From positions 1 to 64,000 of the forward strand of contig MGVE01000016.1 in NCBI GenBank assembly GCA_001800315.1: DNA of 64,000 nt. The letters are read 5' to 3'. The notes beneath the pieces are model-generated. The model worked only from the letters and a program-made list of their open reading frames with translations. It did no database searches and was not told the DNA's origin. Below are positions 26,724-36,245 of the stretch, one piece after another; position 1 is the stretch's first letter; every line of letters starts with the position of its first letter. Origin of the DNA: Elusimicrobia bacterium RIFOXYA2_FULL_47_53. GTDB lineage: Bacteria; Elusimicrobiota; Endomicrobiia; Endomicrobiales; XYA2-FULL-47-53. The position numbers and the translations under genes were made by a program.

Positions 26724-28280
26724 ATGACCTCGGTTAAGCCAAATCCAGAAAAGCGAAATCTGAGCAGAATTAAATGCGTTTTGCCCGTAAAATTAGTTGA
26801 CATAAATTTGGTCCAGGAGGAATTTTTCGTTGAATGTGTCAACATAAGCAAGACTGGGATGTCAATAGTCAGCAATATGGACAACATATCAACCCCAATA
26901 GAGGTATTGCTTGACCCCTACAACACTATGCTTAAAAAAGCTGATACGCTCCAGGTATCAGCTGAAATCAAATGGGTAAAGAAATTCCATGACGGAAAAG
27001 CATTTTATTACGGGCTTACTTTTATTAACCTGTCACCCGAAAACAAGAATGATATTGATCGTTTTGTTGAATCGGTAGCCGACTTAGTAGCAAGCGCCCA
27101 ATCGGGCAACGGTGTTTATGTTCCCAAAAACAGCCAGCTCAATTATAACAAGGACTTTATAATTAATAAGCGCCTAAAATGGCTGTCAGAAAAAACAAAT
27201 GTGGAATATAAAAACATTTCTAACTTTACGGTTGATACCGAGTCAATGAAAGGCAATATAGAAAACTGCATTGGGGCCGTGCAAGTCCCGCTCGCAGTCG
27301 CAGGCCCCATAAAAGTAAACGGACAATATGCTAAGGGAGACTTTTATATTCCTCTTTCTACTACCGAAGGCGCCCTCGCAATGACATATGACCTCGGTTG
27401 CAGGGTAATATATAAGGCTGGCGGCGCAAACACAAAGATAATTAAAGATGAAGTTCATATTTCGCCGGTATTTAAGCTTAACAGCATTGCTGAAGGCGAT
27501 GAATTTATTGACTGGATAAATAACCATTTTGAACAGATTAAACAGCGTGCAGAAAGCACAACAAGGTACGGCAAGCTGTTGCGTACTGAATGTATAAAGA
27601 TGGGCCTAAAGATAATTGTTAAATTCATTTATTCAACTGGCGACGCCCAGGGATTAAATATGATTAATAAAGGGACCGATGCCTCATGTAAATATATAGT
27701 TGAACAGAAAAAAATTGAATATTACCACAGGGCTAACTACTCCGGAATCAAGAAACTCAACATGGACAATATATATAACGGCAACGGCAAGGCGGTTGTC
27801 GCTGATGTTACTATTCCAAAGAACATATTGCGTGCTTTGCGAGTTACACCCGAGGAAATGGTTGAATATTACAACACCTGCCTTTTAGCAAGTACCTATG
27901 CCGGCATGATTGGCATTAATGCCCACATAGCAAACGGGATCACGGCCATGTTTATCGCCTGCGGCCAGGATGTAGCGGATATTTCGGTTTCCAGCGTAGG
28001 TTTTATGTCCTACGAACTTACCAATAAGGGTGATTTATACGGAAGTCTTTACATACCAAACCTATTTGTTGGTACCGTAGGTGGAGGAACAAAATTGGGT
28101 GGTCAGCGTGAATGTCTTGACATGATGGGGTGCTCGGGGACCGGCAGTTCAAAAAAGTTTGCAGAGCTCGTCACGGCCACTGCATTAGCCGGCGAAATAG
28201 CTGTCGTCTCGGCACTTCTCAATAACAACTATGTCCAAGCGCACGAAAAGTACGGTCGCGCAAAACGGTCAGTAATATAA
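26724..28280 (+). CDS. PilZ domain fused to class I HMG-CoA reductase
   Basis: 518 residues. ATG 26724 is chosen because CAGGGAG lies upstream and the PilZ domain starts at once; an in-frame ATG at 26691 has no ribosome site. The PilZ domain (about 8-125) has both c-di-GMP motifs intact: RNLSR (R11-R15, RxxxR) and NISKTG (N40-G45, NxSxxG). The HMG-CoA reductase domain (about 150-518) has ENCIGAVQVPLAVAGP (E180), IKK (K343), GQD (D416), GTVGGGT and AHEKYG (H507). These match the catalytic Glu, Lys, Asp and His of class I enzymes such as human HMGCR. It should make mevalonate with NADPH. Fusion to PilZ implies second-messenger control of isoprenoid synthesis, which I do not know as an established arrangement. 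Confidence 0.88.
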   Translation: MTSVKPNPEKRNLSRIKCVLPVKLVDINLVQEEFFVECVNISKTGMSIVSNMDNISTPIEVLLDPYNTMLKKADTLQVSAEIKWVKKFHDGKAFYYGLTFINLSPENKNDIDRFVESVADLVASAQSGNGVYVPKNSQLNYNKDFIINKRLKWLSEKTNVEYKNISNFTVDTESMKGNIENCIGAVQVPLAVAGPIKVNGQYAKGDFYIPLSTTEGALAMTYDLGCRVIYKAGGANTKIIKDEVHISPVFKLNSIAEGDEFIDWINNHFEQIKQRAESTTRYGKLLRTECIKMGLKIIVKFIYSTGDAQGLNMINKGTDASCKYIVEQKKIEYYHRANYSGIKKLNMDNIYNGNGKAVVADVTIPKNILRALRVTPEEMVEYYNTCLLASTYAGMIGINAHIANGITAMFIACGQDVADISVSSVGFMSYELTNKGDLYGSLYIPNLFVGTVGGGTKLGGQRECLDMMGCSGTGSSKKFAELVTATALAGEIAVVSALLNNNYVQAHEKYGRAKRSVI

Positions 28281-28317
28281 TAATGATATAGAAAATGATG
28301 GGGGGAAAGACCAATTG

Positions 28318-30471
28318 ATGAACTTATCGTTTGTTGCCGCATCACTATTGACGGCTGTGGTCAGCCTGGCCTTCTCCGTATTCGTATACGCGAAGAGACA
28401 CTCGCTGAAAGCTAATCGTGTTTGGGGATTATTTGGAATAAGTTGTGCCTTATGGAGTTTGGGGTTAGGAATGATGTCTTTTGCCCCAAACGAACAGATA
28501 GCGCTGTTTTGGCTCAAATATGTCCACTATGTCGGAGCTATTTTTATCCCGCCGATTTTCTTCCATTTCGTCACGGTCCTTATAGAAAATGACTACACAA
28601 AACAAGGCAGGCGAATGCTCGCCATCGCTTATACACTGGCGGGCCTGCTTCTGATCGCAAATTTTACCGGAGTGCTTGCAACTGTCAAACCGGTTTCTTA
28701 CTTTCACTATTACACGGCTCCAAAAGCTTTATATAATGTTTTTGGCCTGTATTTTCTGTTCTATGTAGTTTACTCGCTTTACCTGCTGCTTAAGGCGTAT
28801 TTGAACGCAACAGATATTATTCGGCGTAACCAGCTCAAATACCTTCTGCTCGGCATGACTGTTGGTTTTATTGGCGGCAGCACGGCATTCTTCCCTGTCT
28901 ATGACATAGAAATATTCCCGTTTGGGATGTATTTTGCGTCTAGCCATGTCGCAATTGTATCTTACGCAATGATAAAATTCAGGCTTATGGATATAAGGAT
29001 AGCTGTTACCAGGGCAGGCATATTCCTTACCGTATATATGTTGGTCTTAGGCCTGCCATTCTGGTATTTGTTTGCCTACGGATTAAGCATACAACTCTAC
29101 ATTGCTACGATAGTGCTTGCGACTCTCGGCCCCATTATTTACCGATACCTGGATGAAAAAGCCGAAGAGTTGCTGTTGGCAGCTCAGCGTCATTACCAGA
29201 AACTGCTTGTTGATGCGGCAAGCGGTATGACCGAACAACATTCGCTCAGCAAATTATTAAAACTAGTTGTTTATCTGGTTAAACGAATCGTAAAGGTCTC
29301 ATACGCGGCAATACTTCTTTACGATAAAGAAACTAACAGCTTTATACTAAAAGAAATACGCGCTTCCGAGAAAATGGCCAGCCTAAGCGCACCGTTCATA
29401 ATAGATAGCACTCATTATTTATTCCACCGCATCAACGAATCCGACGAACCTTTCCTTTTTAATGAACTTCCTAAGTATGTGCAGGACGCGTTTAATTTTC
29501 CCATAAAACCGGGTCTTATAGTTCCGTCCTACTATCAAAAAAAGCCCATCGGAGTTCTTTTCCTTGGGAACAAGATGAACAACGAGATTTTCACACAGGA
29601 TGATATTCGTGTGTTTAAAATTCTTGCGAGCCAGTCTGCTCTGGCTGTTGAAAATTGCATATTTATTACCGAGTCTAAGAATTCTCAGGAAAAGATTTTT
29701 CACGCCGAAAAGCTCGCCAGCGTCGGAGGAATGGCCGAAGGCATCGCCCACCAGATAGGAAACAGGTTAAACCAGTTTTCTGTCGCTGCCGGCGAACTGG
29801 AACTGGAGCTGGGGTCTATAAAGATGAATCACAGCGAGTATTTAAAAACAGAATCTTTCAGAACCAGCGTGGACTATATATCAAAACTTGTCACATCTAT
29901 TTTGTCAAATGTAAAAAAAACCGACGCGGTTATACGGAGCATACTGAACTTCGCCAAGCCCGGGAGCGAGAATAAAGTTGAATTCTCTCTCATTGAAATG
30001 ACAAACTCGGTAACCGAACTTATCTGCATCAAACATCGCCTCAGGGAATTTCCGTACCTGAAGTTTGACATAAAATGTTCCGATGTGCTTTTCGCCATTA
30101 AAGAACAGATGTCCGAGTCAATTTTCAATTTATTGGACAATTCCTTTGAATCAATTCAGGATAAGATACTCAGGTCGGCGGAAGCCGGACAACCATATCC
30201 GGATCCAAACATAACCGTATCATTGAAGGAAAAAGACGGCTTATGGCAGCTCGCGGTATCTGATAATGGAATGGGAATAAGCGATTCCGTAAAGCGCAAG
30301 ATCTTCGCTCCGTTTTTTACAACTAAATCATCCACAAAATCCGGCTCCGGCATAGGCATGTATGTGGTTAAACGAATCATTGAAGAACGCCACAACGGTA
30401 AAATATGGTTTGAGTCCCAGGAAGGCCAGGGCACTACTTTTTTCATAGAAATTCCGCGCGGGGACAACTGA
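28318..30471 (+). CDS. multi-pass membrane histidine kinase with GAF domain
   Basis: 717 residues. The N-terminal 280 residues contain seven or eight hydrophobic helices, like the 7TM sensor region of HisKA_7TM kinases (WLKYVHYVGAIFIPPIFFHF). A GAF-like domain (about 310-450) and a kinase core follow. The H-box is atypical: EGIAHQIGNRLNQ (His near 478), the form seen in PrsK-like/ZraS-type HisKAs. HATPase boxes are intact (NLLDNSFES, DNGMGIS, GSGIGMYVVKR). GGGGGGAAAG precedes ATG 28318. It begins 37 bases after the PilZ-reductase gene, so they may share a transcript. The ligand is unknown and no cognate regulator is adjacent. Confidence 0.85.
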   Translation: MNLSFVAASLLTAVVSLAFSVFVYAKRHSLKANRVWGLFGISCALWSLGLGMMSFAPNEQIALFWLKYVHYVGAIFIPPIFFHFVTVLIENDYTKQGRRMLAIAYTLAGLLLIANFTGVLATVKPVSYFHYYTAPKALYNVFGLYFLFYVVYSLYLLLKAYLNATDIIRRNQLKYLLLGMTVGFIGGSTAFFPVYDIEIFPFGMYFASSHVAIVSYAMIKFRLMDIRIAVTRAGIFLTVYMLVLGLPFWYLFAYGLSIQLYIATIVLATLGPIIYRYLDEKAEELLLAAQRHYQKLLVDAASGMTEQHSLSKLLKLVVYLVKRIVKVSYAAILLYDKETNSFILKEIRASEKMASLSAPFIIDSTHYLFHRINESDEPFLFNELPKYVQDAFNFPIKPGLIVPSYYQKKPIGVLFLGNKMNNEIFTQDDIRVFKILASQSALAVENCIFITESKNSQEKIFHAEKLASVGGMAEGIAHQIGNRLNQFSVAAGELELELGSIKMNHSEYLKTESFRTSVDYISKLVTSILSNVKKTDAVIRSILNFAKPGSENKVEFSLIEMTNSVTELICIKHRLREFPYLKFDIKCSDVLFAIKEQMSESIFNLLDNSFESIQDKILRSAEAGQPYPDPNITVSLKEKDGLWQLAVSDNGMGISDSVKRKIFAPFFTTKSSTKSGSGIGMYVVKRIIEERHNGKIWFESQEGQGTTFFIEIPRGDN

Positions 30472-30548
30472 CGAGCCAGCGAGATTAAACCTGACTGTTA
30501 TAATTTTTGCCGTGTATGGCATGTTTTTATTTTTCTGAAGGGGGAAAA

Positions 30549-32123
30549 GTGTCCGTACCGAAAAATCTTCGCACCGAAAACTTCCGTTCAATAATGGCCT
30601 TAACATCAGGCATATTGACAACAACCCGTTTTTTTAGCTCTGTTTTAGTTCCTAAAAACATAAAGCTGTTATTGCTGTTGATTATTGTCCTTCTTGGGAA
30701 GCCGTGTCCGGGACAGCTGAACGCCCTGGATGAAGGAATAGTTATCACGGCTGTTGGCGACATAATGCTTTCCCGCGGATTATCTCCATTATTAGAAAAA
30801 AACGGGCCTGATTATCCTTTTGCTGGAACTAAACATATCTTTAGAAATTCCGACATAGCTATTGGGAATCTTGAATGTTATATTTCCTCGCGGACGCTTG
30901 ACGCGGGAAATTTCTTTAACTTCAGGGCCTCCACTCCGGCTGTTTCAGGATTAAAGAACGCCGGATTTAATGTGCTGACTCTGGCAAACAATCATGTGTT
31001 TGACGGCGGCTACCCGGGTGTTCGGGACACTGTCAGCATCTTACAGGAACACAAAATTGCTTATTGCGGGGCAGGTTCTGATATTGAGACAGCACAGCGC
31101 CCCGCCTCACTGCAAATTAAGGGAAAGAAAATCGCGGTAATTTCCTGCACAACATTGATGCCAGCAGGCCTTTTGGCGTCCAAAAATTCCCCCGGACTGG
31201 TATCCCCCGGTATGCTTGTTTCTCAGATCAGGAGGCTTCGTGTATATTACGATTATGTCATTGTCTCGTGCCACTGGGGGGAGGAGCTTGCCGAGAAACC
31301 GCGCGCTGACGATATTAAAACAGCCCATGCTCTCATTGATGCCGGAGCGGAATTAGTAATAGGCCATCATCCTCACACGATACAGGGGATAGAAATATAC
31401 AAAGGCAAAGCGATAATTTACAGCCTTGGGAATTTCATTTTTGATAACCCCTCCGAACCAACCCGTAAAGCATTTATTGCCGAATATACCATATTGCCGC
31501 GCTCAAAAACATTAAGAGTCATTCCGATAGAAAGAAAACTTGGAGTAGCTTATATTCCGGGTGATAACAGCGCGATAGAAATTGTTAACAGGATAAAAAC
31601 AGCGTCATCAGATTTCAACACCGAGATAAGCGTTTCAACGGATTCATTCAGCGTAATTATATCGTCAATCAGCGCTTACATTGAAGTTGACAAGGCCGCC
31701 AAAAAACTCACTTTTATCAAAGAGGGCAGGCCTGAATATATCTGTGATGTCGCCGTTGGGATGGATGACTGTACTCCGCCGGGAAGATTTACTATTATGA
31801 ACAAGACCTCCGGGCCGTCTTACATTAACGACAACAGAGAAATCGTCGCTCCCGGCTCCGCGGAAAATCCATTAGGTAAAAGATGGATGGGCCTGGACAG
31901 ATGGAATTTAAGGACTAATCGGCAATATGGAATACATGGAACAAACGATGAAACAAGGATTGGCAGGGAAATATCGCGGGGCTGCGTAGAGCTTTTTGAC
32001 AGAGATATTCAGAATTTGTTCAGTATGGTTCCCGTCGGCACGGAAGTCCACATTTTGAATAACCGTTCGGCTAAAGATGAGCCGGGTGAGAATACGGAAA
32101 ATACGCGCTCTTCAGAAAACTAA
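30549..32123 (+). CDS. CapA-like metallophosphatase fused to YkuD L,D-transpeptidase
   Basis: About 524 residues from GTG 30549, which has GAAGGGGG just upstream; an in-frame ATG at 30507 lacks one. A membrane segment (about 38-58) is followed by a CapA/PGA_cap calcineurin-like domain (about 60-345) with DIMLSRG, GNLECY, ANNHVFDGG, SCHWGEE and GHHPHTIQG. A YkuD domain (about 375-500) ends with HGTNDE and SRGCVEL, where the catalytic Cys is kept but the Arg of the usual SxGCxR motif is Glu. CapA proteins act in poly-gamma-glutamate capsule assembly. YkuD enzymes cross-link peptidoglycan or attach proteins to it. The fusion suggests that a polymer is handled at the cell wall. Confidence 0.82.
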   Translation: MSVPKNLRTENFRSIMALTSGILTTTRFFSSVLVPKNIKLLLLLIIVLLGKPCPGQLNALDEGIVITAVGDIMLSRGLSPLLEKNGPDYPFAGTKHIFRNSDIAIGNLECYISSRTLDAGNFFNFRASTPAVSGLKNAGFNVLTLANNHVFDGGYPGVRDTVSILQEHKIAYCGAGSDIETAQRPASLQIKGKKIAVISCTTLMPAGLLASKNSPGLVSPGMLVSQIRRLRVYYDYVIVSCHWGEELAEKPRADDIKTAHALIDAGAELVIGHHPHTIQGIEIYKGKAIIYSLGNFIFDNPSEPTRKAFIAEYTILPRSKTLRVIPIERKLGVAYIPGDNSAIEIVNRIKTASSDFNTEISVSTDSFSVIISSISAYIEVDKAAKKLTFIKEGRPEYICDVAVGMDDCTPPGRFTIMNKTSGPSYINDNREIVAPGSAENPLGKRWMGLDRWNLRTNRQYGIHGTNDETRIGREISRGCVELFDRDIQNLFSMVPVGTEVHILNNRSAKDEPGENTENTRSSEN

Positions 32124-32152
32124 CACGGCAGCGGTAACCAAAGGTAATTTCT

Positions 32153-33625
32153 ATGAACGAAAAAGTTGTAGTCGCGCTTGACCTCGGCACTACCGGCAAC
32201 AGGGCGATAGCCTTTAACAAAAGAGGCGAAACCGTTGCCAAATCCTATTACGAGTTTCCTCAATACTTCCCTGAACCCGGCTGGGTTGAACACGATCCTC
32301 TTGAACTTTACGGCACCGCATTAAAAGCGCTTAAGGATGTCGTCGCTGAAGCCGGCGCGCAGAACATTTCTTCAATCGGCATAACCAACCAGCGCGAAAC
32401 CACTGTTATATGGGATAAAAAAACAGGCAAACCAATTTATAACGCGATTGTCTGGCAGTGCAGGCGAACCGAAAAAATATGCGCGGAGCTTAAAAAATAT
32501 TCCGGAATTTTCAAAGAGAAAACCGGACTGTTCCTTGACCCCTATTTTTCCGGCACAAAAATAAAATGGATTCTGGACAATGTGGAGGGCGCCCGCGAAA
32601 AAGCCCGGAGGGGAGAACTTTTGTTCGGAACCCCCGACACCTGGGTTTTGTGGAACCTGACGGCGGGCAAAACGCACGCTACCGAGCCGAGCAACGCCAG
32701 CCGCACGCTAATCTACAATATTAACTCCCTGTCTTTTGACAAAGAACTCCTTGAAATTCTTTCTATTCCCGCCGGTATTTTACCGCAGGTTAAAGACTCC
32801 GACGCGTTTTTTGGCCTGACAGACAAAAGCGTCACAGGCCTTGAAATACCCGTCCGTGGTATGCTCGGAGACCAGCAGGCGTCGTTATTCGCTCACAACG
32901 GCTGGGAAAAAGGCACAGCCAAAGCGACATACGGCACGGGCATATTCATGTTAACAAATACCGGAGATAAGCTGGTCAGCAGCCCGTCTCTTGTTTCAAC
33001 TATCGCATCAAAAACCGCCGAAGGCGTAAGTTACGCCCTGGAAGGAAGCATATTCTCGGGCGGCGCCGCTGTCCAGTGGCTGAGAGATAATATTGAAATT
33101 ATCGGCTCCGGAGCGGAAACCGAAAAAATGGCCTGCTCTCTTGAAGGAAACGATAACATTTATTTTGTTCCGGCATTCCAGGGACTGGGCGCCCCCTACT
33201 GGGATTCCAACGCAAGGGGCCTCTTGATAGGCATAACCCGTAAAACTTCAAAAGAAAATATCGCCAGGGCCGTGATAGAGTCAATGGCTTATCAGGTCAA
33301 AGATGTCGCGGACGAAATGAAAAAGGCCTTCGGCGCGGAATTAGCGAAACTACGGGTTGACGGCGGCGCCTGCGCCAACAACTTTCTCATGCAGTTCCAG
33401 TCGGACCTTCTCGGCTTCCCGGTGGAACGCCCGCGAATAATTGAAACAACCGCTTTGGGCGCCGCGGGAATTAGCGCCATAGCCTCCGGTTTCTGGAGCA
33501 GGGAAGAGTTTCAAAAGGTAATGAGCGTGGAAAGAATTTTTAGGCCGGCCATGAATCCGGAGAAAGCCGCCTCGCTCTATGCTCAATGGCAAAAAGCCGT
33601 GGAACGGTCAAGAAGCTGGGCGTAA
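32153..33625 (+). CDS. glpK: glycerol kinase (FGGY family)
   Basis: 490 residues, a normal length. The FGGY kinase N-domain starts VVVALDLGTTGNRAIAFN, where a typical glycerol kinase has DQGTTSSR. The QTEWRQ-like region IGITNQRETTVIWDKKTGKP, the ATP-site GTGIFMLTNTG and the C-terminal FGGY signature around VDGGACANNFLMQFQSDLLG are clear. It should phosphorylate glycerol to sn-glycerol-3-phosphate for lipid synthesis or catabolism. The G-N-R change at the start is conservative for the phosphate loop. No glpF or glpD is adjacent. AAGGTAA precedes the ATG. Confidence 0.88.
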   Translation: MNEKVVVALDLGTTGNRAIAFNKRGETVAKSYYEFPQYFPEPGWVEHDPLELYGTALKALKDVVAEAGAQNISSIGITNQRETTVIWDKKTGKPIYNAIVWQCRRTEKICAELKKYSGIFKEKTGLFLDPYFSGTKIKWILDNVEGAREKARRGELLFGTPDTWVLWNLTAGKTHATEPSNASRTLIYNINSLSFDKELLEILSIPAGILPQVKDSDAFFGLTDKSVTGLEIPVRGMLGDQQASLFAHNGWEKGTAKATYGTGIFMLTNTGDKLVSSPSLVSTIASKTAEGVSYALEGSIFSGGAAVQWLRDNIEIIGSGAETEKMACSLEGNDNIYFVPAFQGLGAPYWDSNARGLLIGITRKTSKENIARAVIESMAYQVKDVADEMKKAFGAELAKLRVDGGACANNFLMQFQSDLLGFPVERPRIIETTALGAAGISAIASGFWSREEFQKVMSVERIFRPAMNPEKAASLYAQWQKAVERSRSWA

Positions 33626-33680
33626 GTTTGGCGCATCTGTGGCCGAATTCGCTGATAATTTTTGTAGCAAAAAGTATGTC

Positions 33681-33705
33681 ATCCCCGAAATTAGTAATCG
33701 GGGAT
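33681..33705. repeat. REP-like palindrome
   Basis: ATCCCCGA (33681-33688) and TCGGGGAT (33698-33705) form a perfect 8-bp stem around AATTAGTAA. No T-run follows. The form GTCATCCCCGA-n-TCGGGGATCC resembles a palindromic repeat known from many bacterial genomes. It lies in the 142-base gap between the glycerol kinase and hydrolase genes. Confidence 0.6.
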
Positions 33706-33767
33706 CCGGAACAGCGGCATTTCGTAAATGACTTTTTGAAAAGGATACCCGACAGTGACACTCGGAC

Positions 33768-34748
33768 ATGACAAGATATGATAATACGGCACCCAAGGTT
33801 GCTATGAATTTCAACATTCCTGCAAGAGACAGCATAAAGCCACTTAACTTTAAGGAAGCCTCGGTATATCCTAAGGATGTTACCGATTACTTCGCTTATT
33901 ATGGGCTTGCTCCTATGGAGAGCGTTGAACACAAATTCGGATCGTTTCGGTCGCAGGGATATACACTCGCGGCTCATTGCTTTATACCAAAGGCGTACCA
34001 CTCAACTGTCCTGCTTATGCACGGCTATTTTGAGCACAGCGGCCTGATGGGAAAATTAGTAAGACATCTGACATCAAAAGGTTTTCTTGTGGCCCTTTAC
34101 GATATGCCGGGCCACGGGCTTTCCTCGGGAGCGCCGGCTGTAATTGAATCTTTTTCAACTTATTCCGCGGTAATGGAAGATTTTGTACGCCTGCTTAAAA
34201 CAAATTTCAGCGTTCCGCTAAACATTGTCGGACACAGCACAGGCGGCTCCGCAGTTATTGGCTATCTATTTACCAGAGGCGCCGCCGATCTTAACAAAAT
34301 AGTTCTCGCGGCTCCGCTGGTCCGTATTCCTATGTGGCGTTTTACCCTGATCGCTTACAATTTATTGTCCAAATTTTTAGCTTCAGTGCCGAGGAAGTAC
34401 CACAAAAGCTCGTCCGACAAAGCATTCCTAGACTTTTACAGGCACGATCCGCTTCAGATATGGGTACAGCCGCTTGCCTGGGTGAAAGCGTTGATTGACT
34501 GGAACAGACAAATAGCTAATACACCCCCTGTGAAAAAACCGATGCTGGTTCTGCAGGGAACAAAAGACTCGGTGGTAGAGTGGAAGTATAACACCGTGTA
34601 TATAGCAAAGGCTTTTCCCGCGGCTGACATAAAGATTTATAAAGGATTCGGCCATTACCTTTTCAATGAATCAGAAGAGTTTAGGGGGAAAGTATTTGAA
34701 GCTCTGGCTGATTATCTTTTAGACTCGGAATCTAAGCCACAACAGTAA
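33768..34748 (+). CDS. alpha/beta hydrolase (monoacylglycerol lipase-like, S33)
   Basis: 326 residues with no signal peptide. The hydrolase_4 fold is clear: LLMHGYFEHSG (oxyanion loop), DMPGHGLSSG, nucleophile elbow GHSTGG (GxSxG), acid region GTKDSVV and catalytic His in GFGHYLF. It probably cleaves monoacylglycerols or lysophospholipids in the cytoplasm; the glycerol kinase gene directly upstream would accept the released glycerol. The start is uncertain: ATG 33768 has no good ribosome site, while the in-frame ATG 33804 has CAAGG eight bases upstream. Confidence 0.82.
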   Translation: MTRYDNTAPKVAMNFNIPARDSIKPLNFKEASVYPKDVTDYFAYYGLAPMESVEHKFGSFRSQGYTLAAHCFIPKAYHSTVLLMHGYFEHSGLMGKLVRHLTSKGFLVALYDMPGHGLSSGAPAVIESFSTYSAVMEDFVRLLKTNFSVPLNIVGHSTGGSAVIGYLFTRGAADLNKIVLAAPLVRIPMWRFTLIAYNLLSKFLASVPRKYHKSSSDKAFLDFYRHDPLQIWVQPLAWVKALIDWNRQIANTPPVKKPMLVLQGTKDSVVEWKYNTVYIAKAFPAADIKIYKGFGHYLFNESEEFRGKVFEALADYLLDSESKPQQ

Positions 34749-34868
34749 TTTTAAGGTAATACAATCTCAAGAACCCGCATCCGTTAGAAAATCTGTTCCA
34801 GATTCTATTGATATCAGACTCAAATATTTAAATTAGCTTTTGTGATGAAGCTATAAAGTGGGGATAAA

Positions 34869-36152
34869 TTGAAGAAGTTACTCACATTTTTGATACTTAT
34901 TTTTGTTTCAATTCAATCGTCTTTTGCCGTAGATCTTGCTGAAATAGGCAAAGTAACTGGCGTGTATCAACGGGCGAAGTCAACGATTGTCACGATGGAG
35001 CTTGAAGTAAAACTGCCGCCGGGTGTTATTGCGTTTATCAATAAAGACATAAAAGCCGTGATTGGCGATTTGTTTAGCAATGATGCTAAAGTTTATCGCT
35101 ACGAAGCGGCATTATCTGGTAAAGGTAATGTTGAAAAAGACGCAAAAGTATATATTTTCGGTCAAAAGGAAAATGATGGAACGAACATATATCTAAGGTT
35201 AGAGCGAAGAGTAAGCTTTGAACCTAAAAGTACGGGGCATGTAATTGCTTCTTATGGTTCACGAATACATATTGACAGAGGATCATTGCATGAGGTGCAC
35301 GACAGAGATATCTATGCAATATACGATTCGTCAGGCCACTATAAAGGGAACATAGAGGCTATAGGTGTTGGCGATTACGAAACAATAGGCCAAACAGTAA
35401 CTGGTGAGCGTTCAAGAATAGAGCCTGGAGATAATGTAATACATCTCGGTCAGAGAAAATTCTTTGGACTTGGGTTTATGTATGGCTTCTCACTGCCAGT
35501 AACTGATGGAAATTGGGCTCAAGGACCCTCTTCTTGGAGAAAGGGGAGTGGTATAGTTGCCGATCCGCTTGAAGATGCTGATTGGGGTGATTTTGAAAAA
35601 TCTGCAAACATATCATCAAGGGACGGTGGCTTGTTTTGGGAATGGCAGTTTCGAGATGGTTGGGGAATCAACTGGATGTGGGGAATATATGGGCACAGTT
35701 CGTTAGGATATAATAATATAACAAGAAATATAGTTGATTCGAATGGCAATAAAATAGGTATATCCACCATATATATTAAAGATAATTTCTCGGTTGAAAT
35801 TATTTCTCCAATAGTATTAAAAAAGAATTTCTTTTACCCTGATTGGTTCTCGCCTTATCTTGGAATAGGTACCGCATTATACAGAAGTAGCTTTTCGGAT
35901 ATACAAACAGTGTATTATCGGTATGATGATAATTCTGGTACTGGACAAGGTGTAAATGTGAGAAATCGCGATCCCAAAATAGCTTATGCAACCTTATTCC
36001 CTGTTGTTGGGTTACAATTATTCTCAAGTAACACAATACATCTCATTATTGATACTAAATATTTTCCACCATGGAGAAGGCTTGAGAGCAATGGTGAAGA
36101 CCACACTTGGTCCGGCTGGATTACATCGTTAGCGGTAACGACTAATTGGTAA
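34869..36152 (+). CDS. unknown secreted protein, probable outer-membrane barrel C-terminus
   Basis: 427 residues from a TTG start with GTGGGGAT upstream. A signal peptide (1-20, ending SFA) is clear. The first half (about 20-195) has beta-rich, soluble character (SRIEPGDNVIHLGQRK). The second half has alternating aromatic strands (FGLGFMYGFSLPV, FFYPDWFSPYLGIGTALY) and ends LAVTTNW, with the terminal aromatic typical of outer-membrane barrels. I do not recognise a family. Base composition is AT-rich compared with the genes before it and matches the Fic genes after it, so it likely belongs to the same acquired island. Confidence 0.65.
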   Translation: MKKLLTFLILIFVSIQSSFAVDLAEIGKVTGVYQRAKSTIVTMELEVKLPPGVIAFINKDIKAVIGDLFSNDAKVYRYEAALSGKGNVEKDAKVYIFGQKENDGTNIYLRLERRVSFEPKSTGHVIASYGSRIHIDRGSLHEVHDRDIYAIYDSSGHYKGNIEAIGVGDYETIGQTVTGERSRIEPGDNVIHLGQRKFFGLGFMYGFSLPVTDGNWAQGPSSWRKGSGIVADPLEDADWGDFEKSANISSRDGGLFWEWQFRDGWGINWMWGIYGHSSLGYNNITRNIVDSNGNKIGISTIYIKDNFSVEIISPIVLKKNFFYPDWFSPYLGIGTALYRSSFSDIQTVYYRYDDNSGTGQGVNVRNRDPKIAYATLFPVVGLQLFSSNTIHLIIDTKYFPPWRRLESNGEDHTWSGWITSLAVTTNW

Positions 36153-36168
36153 AAGCGAGGAATTGAAA

Positions 36169-36223
36169 CGCCCGCCTTGCCCCAAAACACATCTCAGAAT
36201 CAATTATTGACCTTCACAATTAG
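36169..36223 (+). pseudogene. 3' end fragment of a tyrosine integrase, copy 1
   Basis: The sequence translates to ARLAPKHISESIIDLHN and a stop (36170-36223), the extreme C-terminus of phage-type tyrosine recombinases. Homology with copy 2 (37628-37685) starts at 36169 and runs four bases past the stop. Nothing of the rest of the integrase remains. It lies 16 bases after the island gene at 34869-36152 and about 100 bases before the first Fic gene. Confidence 0.75.
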
Positions 36224-36245
36224 ATAAAAAATATAAAGTTAGATG

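Noticed and set aside
28269-28276. A GTCAGTAA copy at the end of the PilZ-reductase gene
   Set aside because: It consists of the last sense codons and part of the stop of the gene, with no matching flank, so it is probably chance.
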